Source: Gordonia gummivorans (lineage in GTDB: Bacteria > Actinomycetota > Actinomycetes > Mycobacteriales > Mycobacteriaceae). Taken from it: 64,000 bases of DNA. The position numbers were made by a program, and so were the translations under genes. Every line of letters begins with the position of its first letter. The stretch's first letter is position 1. The notes under the pieces were generated by a model. That model did not search any database. It was not told the origin of the DNA and saw only the letters and a list, made by a program, of their open reading frames with translations. The stretch is taken from positions 48,176-112,175 of the forward strand of contig NZ_JAKWBF010000016.1 of NCBI RefSeq assembly GCF_022513585.1. The letters are read 5' to 3'. Below, piece after piece: positions 44,174-53,380 of the stretch.

Positions 44174-46311
44174 CAATTCACGCAGGTCGGACCGTCGGTG
44201 CCGGCGGTGATGGGCGGACGGTTGTTCCCGACGCGCTCACTGGCGGGACGGTTGTCCTCCTGAGATCCGGTGTCGGAGAACGATCCTGGGCCGGCGTAGG
44301 TGTTTGTCAGCACCGCGCGCAGCCGATGTGCGTCGATGTTGGGGTCGAGAAGAACTCGTGCGCCACCGAGGTCGCGCGCAAGCATCCGTGCGCCCTCGTT
44401 GTCCTCGTGTGCGTAGACCACAGAGTCGCGGACGTCGGCGGGCTCGGTCGACGTGCGGCCGGCCTGGAAGCCCTTGTTGGTCAGGATGTTCGCCACATTC
44501 GACGCCAGACCGTCAACGGTTCCGGCGTTGACCACGTCGACCGTGTAGTCGCTGCGTTCGCCTTGTCTCTTGCCGCCGTTCAGTAGCCCGTCGGTGAACT
44601 TCTTGACCGCGTCCGGATCGACGCGGACGACGCTCTGCTCGCCGTCGTCGCTCCAACCCTGTTCGTCGACCACCGGGATGGTCGCGAACTTCACCTTTCC
44701 GCCGCTGAGATCGCGCAGTTGTTCGGCGAACGACAGGATGTCCCAATCGTCGTCGATGACCACCGACCGGGAGACGGCCTCCTCGAGATCGGTGAGCTTG
44801 GCGGGATCGGTGAGCGTCTTCGCGGACAGGATCTTCTGGGTCAGCGACGCCATATATGCCTGCTGACGGGTGATGCGGTCGAGATCGCCCCGGGGGAGCC
44901 CGTGACGTTGTCGGACAAAGCTGAGTGCCCTTGGGCCGCTGAGGGTTTGACGTCCCGCTCGGAATTTCGCGCCGGTCACCGGGTCGGCGCTGGCCTCCTT
45001 GAGGCAGACCTCGACGCCGCCGACCGCCTTGGTGAGCAAGGCGAATCCCAACAGGCCGACTTCGGCGTAATGGTCGACGCGCACACCGGTCAGGCCGGCC
45101 ACGGTGTCGATCAGGGCCTTACGTCCGGCGAGGACACCTGCGGCCTCGGCCTGTTTCTCGGTCTTGCCGGAATTGACGGCGTCGACGCGCGTACGTTCGC
45201 GCGTCGCTCCATAGGCGGCGTTGATCTTCGTCATCCCGATGCCCGGCGCCTTCACGTAGGAGTCGCGCGGAATCGAGATCGCGGTCGCCGACGACCCGTC
45301 GTTCGGGATCCGGATCAGCAGGATGGTGTCGGTGTTGGTGGCCACCTCGTTGCCCGCGCGCAGCATCCGCTGCTCCTCCTCGGACAGCGGGTTGCCCTTG
45401 GCGTCGGTCCGTGAATCGGTGCCCACCAGCAGGATGTCGGTGGCGCCGTCCTCGGCGTCACCGAGCCCGAGACCACTGATCTGATTGATCTTGCCCTGCA
45501 GGTTGTTCATGCTGTTCCAGGCGTATCCGGTGCACAGCAAGACCGCCGCCGAGACCAGCGCGATGAAGCCGCGTCCCCACGCCGAACGTCCGAGCCAACC
45601 GCGGCCTCTCGGGCCCGTGCGGGCGGGTGGTGGCGCCGTGGCGGAGTCGGTGACCGCAGAGTCCGCGACAACAGAGTCGGCTGCCCCAGACTCGGCTGCC
45701 ACAGAGTCGACTACAGCGTCCGCCGCCTTCTTGCGAGCGGGACGCTCCGGTTTGCCGCCGGGCGGGCGCGGTCGGCGCGGCTTGGTCGATGCCGCCTCAA
45801 TTCTGCGTCGGTCGTCGCTGCGGGGTCGATCGTCGGTTCGGGGTCGACCGTCGGGCCGAGGCCTGCTGCCGGTCTTACGTGTGTGGATTTCTCCGGACGA
45901 CCGGCGATTCGTGCCGTCCTTCTCGCCGGGGCGCGCGGGACGTCGCGGACGTTCGCCGCCCGCCGGTGTGCGATTCCTCCGGTCGGGTCCGCGATCACGC
46001 GCGTGTGGGTCTCGGGTCCGTTCTGATGAGCGCGGTTCACGAGGCTCCGAACGTCCGGCGTCGGCTGCGGGTCTACGCGGGCGAGGCTTTCGGGGCTCGG
46101 TGGCCGAGTCGCGCCGCTGGTGTTCGTCGCCGAGCTCTTGGCCGCCGAGCTGTTGGCCGCGAAATTCTTTGTCGCGGGCTCGCTCGCCGCCCGCTGTGCG
46201 GGGTGCTCCCGACCGGCCGGGGTCGGTCGGCCGACGACGTCGGCGCGGATCCGGGGCGGTGTCGGGGCGTGGTCGCGGACGTCCTCTGGCGCCGTCAGGT
46301 GGGAGATCCAC
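44173..46311 (-). CDS. LytR-CpsA-Psr (LCP) family cell-wall ligase with long Arg/Pro-rich N-terminus
   Basis: An LCP protein of about 712 residues. Residues 1-245 are cytosolic and very rich in Arg, Pro and Asp, with no fold visible. A membrane helix follows at about 249-266 (FIALVSAAVLLCTGYAW). The LCP catalytic domain has DILLVGTDSRTDAKG, RDSYVKAPG, KINAAYG and LSFVRQRHGLPRGDLDRITRQQ, with the conserved arginines and aspartates. A C-terminal LytR_C domain begins DYTVDVVNAGTVDGLASNVAN. LCP ligases attach glycans such as arabinogalactan to peptidoglycan. The GTG at 46311 is my choice; the long basic N-terminus makes the true start uncertain. It corresponds to CpsA (Rv3267) by neighbourhood. 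Confidence 0.88.
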   Translation of the reverse strand: MDLPPDGARGRPRPRPDTAPDPRRRRRPTDPGRSGAPRTAGGERARDKEFRGQQLGGQELGDEHQRRDSATEPRKPRPRRPAADAGRSEPREPRSSERTRDPHARDRGPDRRNRTPAGGERPRRPARPGEKDGTNRRSSGEIHTRKTGSRPRPDGRPRTDDRPRSDDRRRIEAASTKPRRPRPPGGKPERPARKKAADAVVDSVAAESGAADSVVADSAVTDSATAPPPARTGPRGRGWLGRSAWGRGFIALVSAAVLLCTGYAWNSMNNLQGKINQISGLGLGDAEDGATDILLVGTDSRTDAKGNPLSEEEQRMLRAGNEVATNTDTILLIRIPNDGSSATAISIPRDSYVKAPGIGMTKINAAYGATRERTRVDAVNSGKTEKQAEAAGVLAGRKALIDTVAGLTGVRVDHYAEVGLLGFALLTKAVGGVEVCLKEASADPVTGAKFRAGRQTLSGPRALSFVRQRHGLPRGDLDRITRQQAYMASLTQKILSAKTLTDPAKLTDLEEAVSRSVVIDDDWDILSFAEQLRDLSGGKVKFATIPVVDEQGWSDDGEQSVVRVDPDAVKKFTDGLLNGGKRQGERSDYTVDVVNAGTVDGLASNVANILTNKGFQAGRTSTEPADVRDSVVYAHEDNEGARMLARDLGGARVLLDPNIDAHRLRAVLTNTYAGPGSFSDTGSQEDNRPASERVGNNRPPITAGTDGPTCVN

Positions 46312-46498
46312 GAGTGGGCGATACCTTTCGACTGGACCACGTGCCAACTGCACATCGTGAGACGGCCGTTGTTGGAGTGGTTGACGTTTCTGGTGTTGTT
46401 TCTCTGACGCCAGGCTACTGAAGTGACTCGAGAATCCGGGCACGCAACGCCGATGGAAGCCCGACGCGACGCGCAAGGTCGTGTCGTCGTACGGCACG

Positions 46499-47461
46499 AT
46501 GGTGCCCATGGGGATGCGAGATGCAGAGCCGACGACGGTCTACGTACTCGGGGCCGCAGGCCAGCTCGGGTCGGCGCTTCGGGCGCGTCTGGCAGCGGCT
46601 CGTCTGCAGGCCCGGGTGAAGTGGCTGACCTCGGCCGACGTCGACATCGCGGATGGCTCCTCCGTGGATGCCGCGCTGAGGGGCCTCGCCGGTGGGGACG
46701 TGGTGCTCAACTGCGCCGCGTATACCGATGTCGACGGCGCCGAATCGGATCGTGCCGGTGCCTTTCTCGTCAATGCCGAGGGACCTGCCAACCTGGCCCG
46801 CGCCACGGCACCGGCCGGTGCCTGGTTGATCCACATCTCGACCGACTACGTGTTCAGCGACGCCGCGGCGGGGGCAACGGCGACAGGCGGCACTCGACAC
46901 CCCTTTGAGCCGGACGACTCCACGTCGGTGACCCCGGCGACCGTCTATGGGGCAAGCAAACTCGCCGGCGAACGGGCGGCATTGGCCGCCGACCCGCGCA
47001 CCACGGTTGTCCGCACCGCCTGGGTGTACACCGGCACCGAGGCGAGCAAGGACTTCGTGGGGACCATGCGTCGCCTCGAACGCACCCGCGAGTCGGTGTC
47101 GGTCGTCGACGACCAGCTCGGCTCGCCCACGTACGCCCTCGACCTCGCCGCCGGTCTGTGGGAACTCGCCGCCGCAGGCCCCTCAGAGCGGGTCGCCGGC
47201 GCGGTCCTGCACGCCACCAACGCAGGCGAGGCCACCTGGTTCGACGTCGCACGAGCAGTGTTCGCCGATGTCGGAGCGTCACCCGACCGCGTGCTGCCCT
47301 GCACCACCGCCGAGTTTCCGCGGCCCGCACCGCGGCCCGCCTACTCGGTGCTCTCGCAAGCGTCGTGGACATCGGCCGGTCTGACACCACTGCGGGGGTG
47401 GCGTGCCGCCCTCGACGAGGCGATCGCCGCGCCGGCGCCCGAAAGTAGTTCGTTACCCTGA
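46499..47461 (+). CDS. rmlD: dTDP-4-dehydrorhamnose reductase (RmlD)
   Basis: Last step of dTDP-L-rhamnose synthesis, needed for the rhamnose linker of arabinogalactan. It is an SDR-fold protein with YVLGAAGQLGSALRA (NAD(P) glycine motif), NCAAYTDVDGAE, HISTDYVFSD and the catalytic YGASK. The length of about 320 residues is usual. In-frame ATGs at 46499, 46508 and 46514 make the exact start uncertain. It is divergent from the LCP gene and 4 bp before the glycosyltransferase gene. Confidence 0.95.
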   Translation: MVPMGMRDAEPTTVYVLGAAGQLGSALRARLAAARLQARVKWLTSADVDIADGSSVDAALRGLAGGDVVLNCAAYTDVDGAESDRAGAFLVNAEGPANLARATAPAGAWLIHISTDYVFSDAAAGATATGGTRHPFEPDDSTSVTPATVYGASKLAGERAALAADPRTTVVRTAWVYTGTEASKDFVGTMRRLERTRESVSVVDDQLGSPTYALDLAAGLWELAAAGPSERVAGAVLHATNAGEATWFDVARAVFADVGASPDRVLPCTTAEFPRPAPRPAYSVLSQASWTSAGLTPLRGWRAALDEAIAAPAPESSSLP

Positions 47462-47465
47462 GCCG

Positions 47466-48377
47466 GTGTCTGTGCCCCGAGAAGGTCTGCCCACCGACGA
47501 TCACGTCGCAGTGGTGACGGTGACCTACTGGTCCGGTGAATATCTGGAGACGTTCCTGCGCAGCCTGCAGGTGGCGACCGAGCGACGGCCCCGGGTGATC
47601 ATCGCCGATAACGAGTCCGGTGACGGCGCGCCGGAGGCCGCCGAACGCGACCATGAGCGCGTCACCCTTCTGCGCACCGGCGGCAACATCGGTTACGGCG
47701 GGGCGATCAACCTCGCGGTGGCCCAGATCGACCCGCAGATCGAATTCATCGTGATCGCCAACCCCGACGTCGAGTGGCTGCCCGGATCCATCGACGAGCT
47801 GCTGGCCGCGGCCGATCGGTGGCCGCGCGCCGGCTCGCTCGGGCCGTTGATCCATGAGCCGGACGGATCGGTGTACCCGTCGGCACGCAGGGTCCCCGAT
47901 CTGGTGTCCGGGACCGGTCACGCCGTCCTCGGCACGGTGTGGAAATCCAATCCGTGGACGGCCGCCTACCGGGCCGAGAACGAGTCACCGACCGAGCGGA
48001 GGGCCGGCTGGCTGTCTGGCTCGTGTCTGCTGGTGCGCCGCGAGGCGTTCGACGCGATCGACGGCTTCGACTCCCGTTACTTCATGTACATGGAGGACGT
48101 CGACTTCGGTGATCGTGTCGGCCGCGCGGGCTGGGACAACGTCTACGTCCCGTCGGCCGAGGTGATCCACACCAAGGGTCACTCGGCCGGACGCAATCCG
48201 GAGAAGATGCTGCCCGCCCACCATCTCAGCGCGTATCAATTCCAGGCCGACCGCAACCCGGGGATGTTGCGGGCGCCGTTGCGGCTGGCGCTGCGGGTCG
48301 GCCTGGCGGTGCGGTCGCGCCTCGCCGTGCGTTCGGCGCGTCGGGCCTCATCTGCCGAAACGAGCGAGAAATCGTGA
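47466..48377 (+). CDS. wbbL: Rhamnosyltransferase WbbL (GT2 family)
   Basis: Transfers L-rhamnose to the GlcNAc-PP-decaprenyl carrier, starting the arabinogalactan linker. The 303-residue protein is a GT2 enzyme: VAVVTVTYWSGEYLETFL opens the fold, IIADNESGDGAPE and GGNIGYGGAINLA follow, and FMYMEDVDFGDRVGRAGW carries the ED-D catalytic region. The start is GTG 47466. The order rmlD-wbbL-guanylyltransferase is as in M. tuberculosis Rv3266c-Rv3264c, which supports the specific name. Confidence 0.93.
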   Translation: MSVPREGLPTDDHVAVVTVTYWSGEYLETFLRSLQVATERRPRVIIADNESGDGAPEAAERDHERVTLLRTGGNIGYGGAINLAVAQIDPQIEFIVIANPDVEWLPGSIDELLAAADRWPRAGSLGPLIHEPDGSVYPSARRVPDLVSGTGHAVLGTVWKSNPWTAAYRAENESPTERRAGWLSGSCLLVRREAFDAIDGFDSRYFMYMEDVDFGDRVGRAGWDNVYVPSAEVIHTKGHSAGRNPEKMLPAHHLSAYQFQADRNPGMLRAPLRLALRVGLAVRSRLAVRSARRASSAETSEKS

Positions 48378-48423
48378 GTGGTGGTGAAGTGTTGGGGAAC
48401 AGACCGATGGAAGGAACCGACAA

Positions 48424-49551
48424 GTGGATGTGAACGCCGTGGGGGGCTCGGTGTCCGAAGGTGAGATCGACCCAGGCAAGGCCGACGCCGTGCAGGCAGT
48501 GGTGCTGGTCGGGGGCAAGGGCACGCGCCTGCGACCGCTCACCATCTCCGCGCCCAAACCGATGCTGCCGACGGCCGGGTTGCCGTTTCTGACTCACCTG
48601 CTGTCCCGAATACAGGCCGCGGGGATCCGGGATGTGGTGTTGAGCACGTCCTTCAAGGCGTCGGTGTTCAGCGAGTACTACGGCGACGGTTCCAAGCTCG
48701 GACTGCACCTTCGCTACGTCACCGAGGACGAGCCGCTGGGTACCGGCGGCGGAATCCGGAACGTTCTCGACGAGCTGACCGCGGACACGATCGTCGTGTT
48801 CAACGGTGACGTCCTCGGCGGCACCGACGTTCGCGACGTCATCGGCGGACATCGTGAGTCGGGCGCCGACGTCACCTTGCATCTCGTCCGGGTCAGCGAT
48901 CCTCGCGCCTTCGGGTGCGTTCCGACAGACGAGAACGGGCGTGTGACGGAGTTCCTGGAGAAGACCCAGGACCCGCCGACCGACCAGATCAACGCCGGTA
49001 CGTATGTGTTCCGACGCGAGATCATCGAGTCGATCCCGGCCGGAGTGCCGGTGTCGGTGGAACGCGAGGTCTTTCCGCGTCTGCTGCTGGAGGGCAAGCA
49101 CATCCACGGGCACGTCGATCACGCTTACTGGCGCGACATGGGCACCCCGGAAGACTTCGTGCGCGGCTCGGCCGACCTGGTGCGCGGCATCGCTCCGTCA
49201 CCCGCACTCGGCGACCGCCACGGCGAATCGCTGGTCCACGAGGGTGCCGGCGTGGGGCCGGGTGCCCTGCTCATCGGCGGTACCGTCGTCGGCCGTGGCG
49301 CCGAGATCGGGCCGCGCGCTCGACTCGACGGCGCAGTCATCTTCGACGGAGCAGTCGTCGAAGCGGGTGCAGTGGTGGAACGCAGCATCGTCGGCTTCGG
49401 AGCTCGCGTGGGTCCGCGGGCCCTGATCCGTGACACGGTCATCGGAGACGGTGCCGACATCGGTGCGCGCTGCGAGCTCTTGCGTGGTGCACGAGTCTGG
49501 CCGGGCATCCAGATCCCGGACAACGGCGTGCGGTTCTCCACCGACGTCTGA
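48424..49551 (+). CDS. manB: Mannose-1-phosphate guanylyltransferase (ManB)
   Basis: Makes GDP-mannose for lipomannan, PIMs and mannosylated glycans. The 375-residue protein has the nucleotidyltransferase domain (VVLVGGKGTRLRPLTISAPKP signature, shown here as VVLVGGKGTRLRPLT and APKPMLP). FNGDVLGG is the metal site. A C-terminal left-handed beta-helix of hexapeptide repeats starts at about residue 270 (LIGGTVVGRGAEIGPRARL). The name follows Rv3264c; elsewhere manB denotes phosphomannomutase, but this is the guanylyltransferase. The start is GTG 48424. It ends the rmlD-wbbL-manB cluster. Confidence 0.93.
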   Translation: MDVNAVGGSVSEGEIDPGKADAVQAVVLVGGKGTRLRPLTISAPKPMLPTAGLPFLTHLLSRIQAAGIRDVVLSTSFKASVFSEYYGDGSKLGLHLRYVTEDEPLGTGGGIRNVLDELTADTIVVFNGDVLGGTDVRDVIGGHRESGADVTLHLVRVSDPRAFGCVPTDENGRVTEFLEKTQDPPTDQINAGTYVFRREIIESIPAGVPVSVEREVFPRLLLEGKHIHGHVDHAYWRDMGTPEDFVRGSADLVRGIAPSPALGDRHGESLVHEGAGVGPGALLIGGTVVGRGAEIGPRARLDGAVIFDGAVVEAGAVVERSIVGFGARVGPRALIRDTVIGDGADIGARCELLRGARVWPGIQIPDNGVRFSTDV

Positions 49552-49592
49552 TCGGCCCGGCCTGGGCCGCAGTTGCGCGAGTGAGTAGGGGC

Positions 49593-50231
49593 TCAGCGTG
49601 CTTTCGCGGCGGCGAGCACGCCGGCGCCGAGCGGGATCACCACCGGTAGGAGTCGTTCGTCGTCGGCGATGAGCATCGCGGCCTCGCGGGCTGCGGCGGT
49701 CAGTGGGTCGTTGCGCGTGGGGTCGCCGACCGCCCCCTGCGCGGTCGCGTTGTGCACGACGACCACTCCGCCCGGACGCAGCATCCGGATCGCCTCGGTG
49801 ACGAACCGGGGATGGTCGATCAGCGGGCCGTCGACGAACACCAGGTCGTAGGAGGCATCGGTGAGGCGGGGGAGTACCTCGAGCGGCGTGCCGTTGATCA
49901 GGCGGGTCCGGCCGGCCGGGATGTCGCCGCCCGCGAAGGACTGCCGCGCCGCGCGATGGTGTTCGGGTTCGGGGTCGATGGTCGTCAGCACGCCGTCGGC
50001 GGCCATACCGTTCAGCAGCCAGAGTCCACTCACGCCGGTTCCGGTGCCGATCTCCACCACGGCCCGCGCATCGGTGGCGCGCGCGAGCACGGCCAGCAGC
50101 GCACCGACAGCGGGGCTGACCGGGGCGGTGCCCAACTCGTCGGCACGTGAGCGAGCGGCCAGCAATGCGTCGTCTTCGACGATGGCCGACTCCGCGTAGG
50201 AGTTGAGGTCGGCAGGCGATGAGTCGGTCAC
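49593..50231 (-). CDS. Class I SAM-dependent O-methyltransferase
   Basis: A 212-residue methyltransferase of the catechol-O-methyltransferase-like (methyltransf_3) type. VVEIGTGTGVSGLWLL is the SAM-binding glycine motif. TIDPEPEHHRAARQSF holds the acidic ribose ligand, and DLVFVDGPLIDHP the metal/substrate aspartate. The start is GTG 50231. It is divergent from sigE, as Rv1220c is in M. tuberculosis. The substrate is unknown. Confidence 0.9.
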   Translation of the reverse strand: MTDSSPADLNSYAESAIVEDDALLAARSRADELGTAPVSPAVGALLAVLARATDARAVVEIGTGTGVSGLWLLNGMAADGVLTTIDPEPEHHRAARQSFAGGDIPAGRTRLINGTPLEVLPRLTDASYDLVFVDGPLIDHPRFVTEAIRMLRPGGVVVVHNATAQGAVGDPTRNDPLTAAAREAAMLIADDERLLPVVIPLGAGVLAAAKAR

Positions 50232-50285
50232 GCATCGAGGTTAATCCGCATGCGCCCCGGATCGTGGTCACGGCACGCCACAAAG

Positions 50286-50313
50286 TGGCCTCGCGCACCC
50301 CGCGAGCAGGCCA
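50286..50313. other. Hairpin in the O-methyltransferase/sigE divergent gap
   Basis: TGGCCTCGCG (50286-50295) pairs with CGCGAGCAGGCCA (50301-50313) with one extra base, giving a 12-bp stem around a 5-base loop. The 296-bp gap around it holds no gene. It lies upstream of both neighbours, so it is not an ordinary terminator. Confidence 0.5.
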
Positions 50314-50527
50314 TTTCGTTTCGACCTGTGCGACCGTCCCACATCCTCAGCGAAACCTCAGGGGTCTCATACGGCGACCACACGACGGTGGGAGAGGCTG
50401 AGATCGCGGCCGACGGAATACCCGCCCGATGTCCGATGTTCGCAGGAGTGAACAGTTGCCGCACCGAGCGGGAGACCGCTGACAGACGGGCGATGCGACA
50501 GCACCAGAAGGGAACAAACCTCCGACG

Positions 50528-51133
50528 ATGACCGAACCCCTGGAGTCCACCGACATGGTCCTCACCGGGACCGCCGGATTCGACGCCACCGGCGACGAAC
50601 TCCTCATGCCGTCGTGGGACGAGTTGGTGCGTGAGCACGCCGACCGGGTCTACCGCCTGGCCTACCGGTTGTCGGGCAATCAGCACGACGCCGAGGATCT
50701 CACCCAGGAGACGTTCATCCGCGTCTTCCGGTCGCTGTCCAACTATCGCCCGGGAACCTTCGAGGGGTGGTTGCACCGCATCACCACCAACCTGTTCCTC
50801 GACATGGTCCGGCGGCGCAACAAGATCCGCATGGAGGCTCTGCCCGAGGAATACGACCGGGTGCCCGCCGACACGCCCGATCCCCAGCAGATCTTCGACG
50901 CGAGCAATCTTGATCCCGATCTCCAACGTGCCCTGGATTCGTTGGCTCCGGAGTTCCGTGCCGCCGTAGTGCTCTGTGACATCGAGGGTCTGTCCTACGA
51001 GGAGATCGCGACCACCCTGGGCGTGAAGCTGGGCACCGTCCGAAGCCGTATTCATCGTGGTCGGCAGACCATTCGCGACGCGCTCGCCGCACAGGGCCAC
51101 ACGGACAGCCGTTCGGTCGCAGTCGGCCGCTGA
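50528..51133 (+). CDS. sigE: ECF RNA polymerase sigma factor SigE
   Basis: A 201-residue extracytoplasmic-function sigma factor that directs the envelope-stress response. Region 2 is at about 40-105 ([20 protein letters not shown] and [14 protein letters not shown]), and region 4 at about 135-190 ([19 protein letters not shown] and [21 protein letters not shown]). The start is ATG 50528 ([10 protein letters not shown]). The order sigE-rseA-htrA-tatB matches M. tuberculosis Rv1221-Rv1224, which justifies the name over other ECF factors. Confidence 0.95.
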   Translation: MTEPLESTDMVLTGTAGFDATGDELLMPSWDELVREHADRVYRLAYRLSGNQHDAEDLTQETFIRVFRSLSNYRPGTFEGWLHRITTNLFLDMVRRRNKIRMEALPEEYDRVPADTPDPQQIFDASNLDPDLQRALDSLAPEFRAAVVLCDIEGLSYEEIATTLGVKLGTVRSRIHRGRQTIRDALAAQGHTDSRSVAVGR

Positions 51134-51278
51134 GCTGGCCCGGCGCGTGTTCCGCGTCGTGACGTCGAGGTGAATGCGTGCGACTCGGGAACCTTGCCGC
51201 GCCAGGCGACGTTGTCACTTTCGGATAGGCTTGGACGTCGCATGCGACCACGCGTCGCGGGAGAGGGGTGAATTGTCG

Positions 51279-51818
51279 ATGATGGATGGCCATCGTGGTG
51301 GGTCGGCCCGCGGTGACGAGGGCGCCGACGCGGCGTCGGCACCGAGCTTTCGACGCCGCCGCATGGCGTGGAATCCCGGTAACTGGAATCCGGCACCGTC
51401 GTCCATCGGACCCAATCGTGGCTATCGTCGCCCGGGCAGCCCCGGCGGCAGACAATTCGCCCCCACCGAACACCTCGCCCCGGAAGCCGTCGCAGCATTT
51501 GTCGACGGTGAGCTGGGCATGACCGCGCACATGCGCGCCACCCACCATCTCGCGTTGTGTCCCGAGTGCGTCGCTGCGGTCGACGCGCAGACGTCGGCCC
51601 GCGCCCGCCTTCGTGAGTCCGGTCGGGTCGCCATTCCGGACTCGTTGCTCAGCCAGCTCACCCAGATCCCCACCCGCGAGATCGACATGACCCCGCGTGA
51701 CACTCCGACCGACCGGATGGGCCCCGACCGTATGGGCCGCAGCCTGCCACCTGCCGCACCCATCACACCGGGAACCCCGTTGACCCGGGGCCGGATGACA
51801 CGTCGGTGGGGTCGCTGA
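51279..51818 (+). CDS. rseA: Anti-sigma-E factor RseA (zinc anti-sigma type)
   Basis: A 179-residue soluble anti-sigma factor. After a basic N-terminus it has EAVAAFVDGELGMTAHMR and the ZAS zinc motif HHLALCPEC (His-x3-Cys-x2-Cys). The tail is Pro/Arg/Met-rich with repeated TDRMGPDRMGR-like segments. No membrane helix is present, matching mycobacterial RseA. ATG 51279 is used; a TTG at 51273 with GAGAGGGG closer by is possible. It lies between sigE and htrA in the conserved envelope-stress operon. Confidence 0.9.
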   Translation: MMDGHRGGSARGDEGADAASAPSFRRRRMAWNPGNWNPAPSSIGPNRGYRRPGSPGGRQFAPTEHLAPEAVAAFVDGELGMTAHMRATHHLALCPECVAAVDAQTSARARLRESGRVAIPDSLLSQLTQIPTREIDMTPRDTPTDRMGPDRMGRSLPPAAPITPGTPLTRGRMTRRWGR

Positions 51819-51820
51819 GC

Positions 51821-53371
51821 GTGGATGACAACCGAGAGACAGACACCCCCCGCACATCTGACGAGTCCAGCAGCGACGCTGCGACCGTCCATTCCCCGTT
51901 CGAGCGTCCGCAGAATGCGGAGCCGACGTCATCGGTGACCCCGCCGCCAGCGCGCCCGCGCCACGCCCCCGTGTCCCCGGCCGCCGCGCAGGTCTTCGGA
52001 CGACCCTCAGGAGTGCGTGGCTCCTTCGCTGCCGGCCCCACGACGAATCGGCCCGAGCCCCAGGTCGCGGCGCCCGACCCGGTCCTCGCCGAAGCCTTCG
52101 GCCGGCCGGACGGATCCGCGGAGACCCTTCAGCGCGACCCGCTCGCCACGTACGGCGAGAAAGACGAACCGCCGACCCCCATTGATCCCTGGCGGGACCC
52201 AGAGAGTGCGGCGCACCTCGACGCCCCTGCGGTGGCCACCGAGAAGTCGGCAGAACCCACGGTCGCCGGGCCCAAGCTGGGCGTCCGCGACGTGCTGTCG
52301 GGCAAGCGGGTCAGCTGGGTCGCGCTGGTGATCCTTGCGCTGATCGCGCTGGTCATCGGTGTCCTCGGGGGCCTTGTCGGCCGGATGACCGCGGAGACGG
52401 CGGCACCCTTGCACAGCGACACCGTCGAACTGGCCACTGACGATTCCGTCGGGAACGGCGCACCGCGGTCTTCGGTTGCGCAGGTGGCGCAGAAGGTCGC
52501 GCGCTCGGTGGTCGAGATCGACGTGCGCACCGCCAGCGCTTCCGGTACCGGTTCGGGCTTCGTCATCAGCGGCGACGGCTACATCCTCACCAACAATCAC
52601 GTGATCTCGCAGGCCGCGAACGATCGCAGCGCCAAGCTCGAGGTGGTGTTCTCCGACCGCTCCCGGGTGCCCGCCCGCATCGTCGGCCGCGACATCAAGA
52701 CCGATCTCGCCGTCATCAAGGTCGATGACGTCGCCAATCTCGTCGTCGCGAACCTCGGCAACTCCAACGATCTGCAGATCGGTGAGGAAGTGGTTGCCTT
52801 CGGTTCGCCGCTCGGCCTCAACCGGACGGTGACCAGCGGAATCGTCAGTGCGCTCAACCGCGCCGTCTCACTGCCACCGGACGCCGAGTCCGACACCGAC
52901 GCGGTGATCGACGCCATCCAGACCGACGCCGCGATCAATCCGGGTAACTCCGGCGGTCCGCTCGTCAACGACCGCGCTCAGGTCGTCGGCATCAACACGG
53001 CCATCCGCAGCGGTGGGGGCGGTTCGATCGGACTCGGTTTCGCGATTCCGATCAGCCAGGCCCAACCGATCGCGCAAGCCCTCATCCGGGACGGCAAGGT
53101 CACTCATCCGCAGATCGGCGTCAACGTCAGCTCGGTGCGCAACGAGCGGGTGCTCGGTGCGCTCGTCCGTAACGTCGTCGCGGGCGGTCCGGCCGATCGG
53201 GCGGGTGTTCGGGAGAACGATGTCTTCGTCTCCTTCAACGGCCGTCCGGTCGAGAGTGCCGACGAGTTGAACGTCGCCGTACGAACAGCGACAATCGGCA
53301 AGGCAACACCATTCAAGTATTGGCGCGACGGGCGCGTCTTCGACGGCACCGTCACGCCTGCCAGTGACTGA
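51821..53371 (+). CDS. htrA: Membrane-anchored serine protease HtrA (DegP family) with PDZ domain
   Basis: A 516-residue periplasm-facing protease. The N-terminal 160 residues are cytosolic and Pro-rich, followed by a membrane helix (WVALVILALIALVIGVLGG). The trypsin-like domain has the catalytic triad in ILTNNHVIS (His), IKTDLAVIKV (Asp) and NPGNSGGPLV (Ser). The C-terminal PDZ runs from about 420 (LGALVRNVVAGGPADRAGV). It processes or degrades misfolded envelope proteins and takes part in SigE signalling. GTG 51821 is preferred because GGTGGGG lies 9 bases upstream; GTG 51806, overlapping rseA, is the alternative. Confidence 0.95.
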   Translation: MDDNRETDTPRTSDESSSDAATVHSPFERPQNAEPTSSVTPPPARPRHAPVSPAAAQVFGRPSGVRGSFAAGPTTNRPEPQVAAPDPVLAEAFGRPDGSAETLQRDPLATYGEKDEPPTPIDPWRDPESAAHLDAPAVATEKSAEPTVAGPKLGVRDVLSGKRVSWVALVILALIALVIGVLGGLVGRMTAETAAPLHSDTVELATDDSVGNGAPRSSVAQVAQKVARSVVEIDVRTASASGTGSGFVISGDGYILTNNHVISQAANDRSAKLEVVFSDRSRVPARIVGRDIKTDLAVIKVDDVANLVVANLGNSNDLQIGEEVVAFGSPLGLNRTVTSGIVSALNRAVSLPPDAESDTDAVIDAIQTDAAINPGNSGGPLVNDRAQVVGINTAIRSGGGGSIGLGFAIPISQAQPIAQALIRDGKVTHPQIGVNVSSVRNERVLGALVRNVVAGGPADRAGVRENDVFVSFNGRPVESADELNVAVRTATIGKATPFKYWRDGRVFDGTVTPASD

Positions 53372-53380
53372 GGCGTAGAC

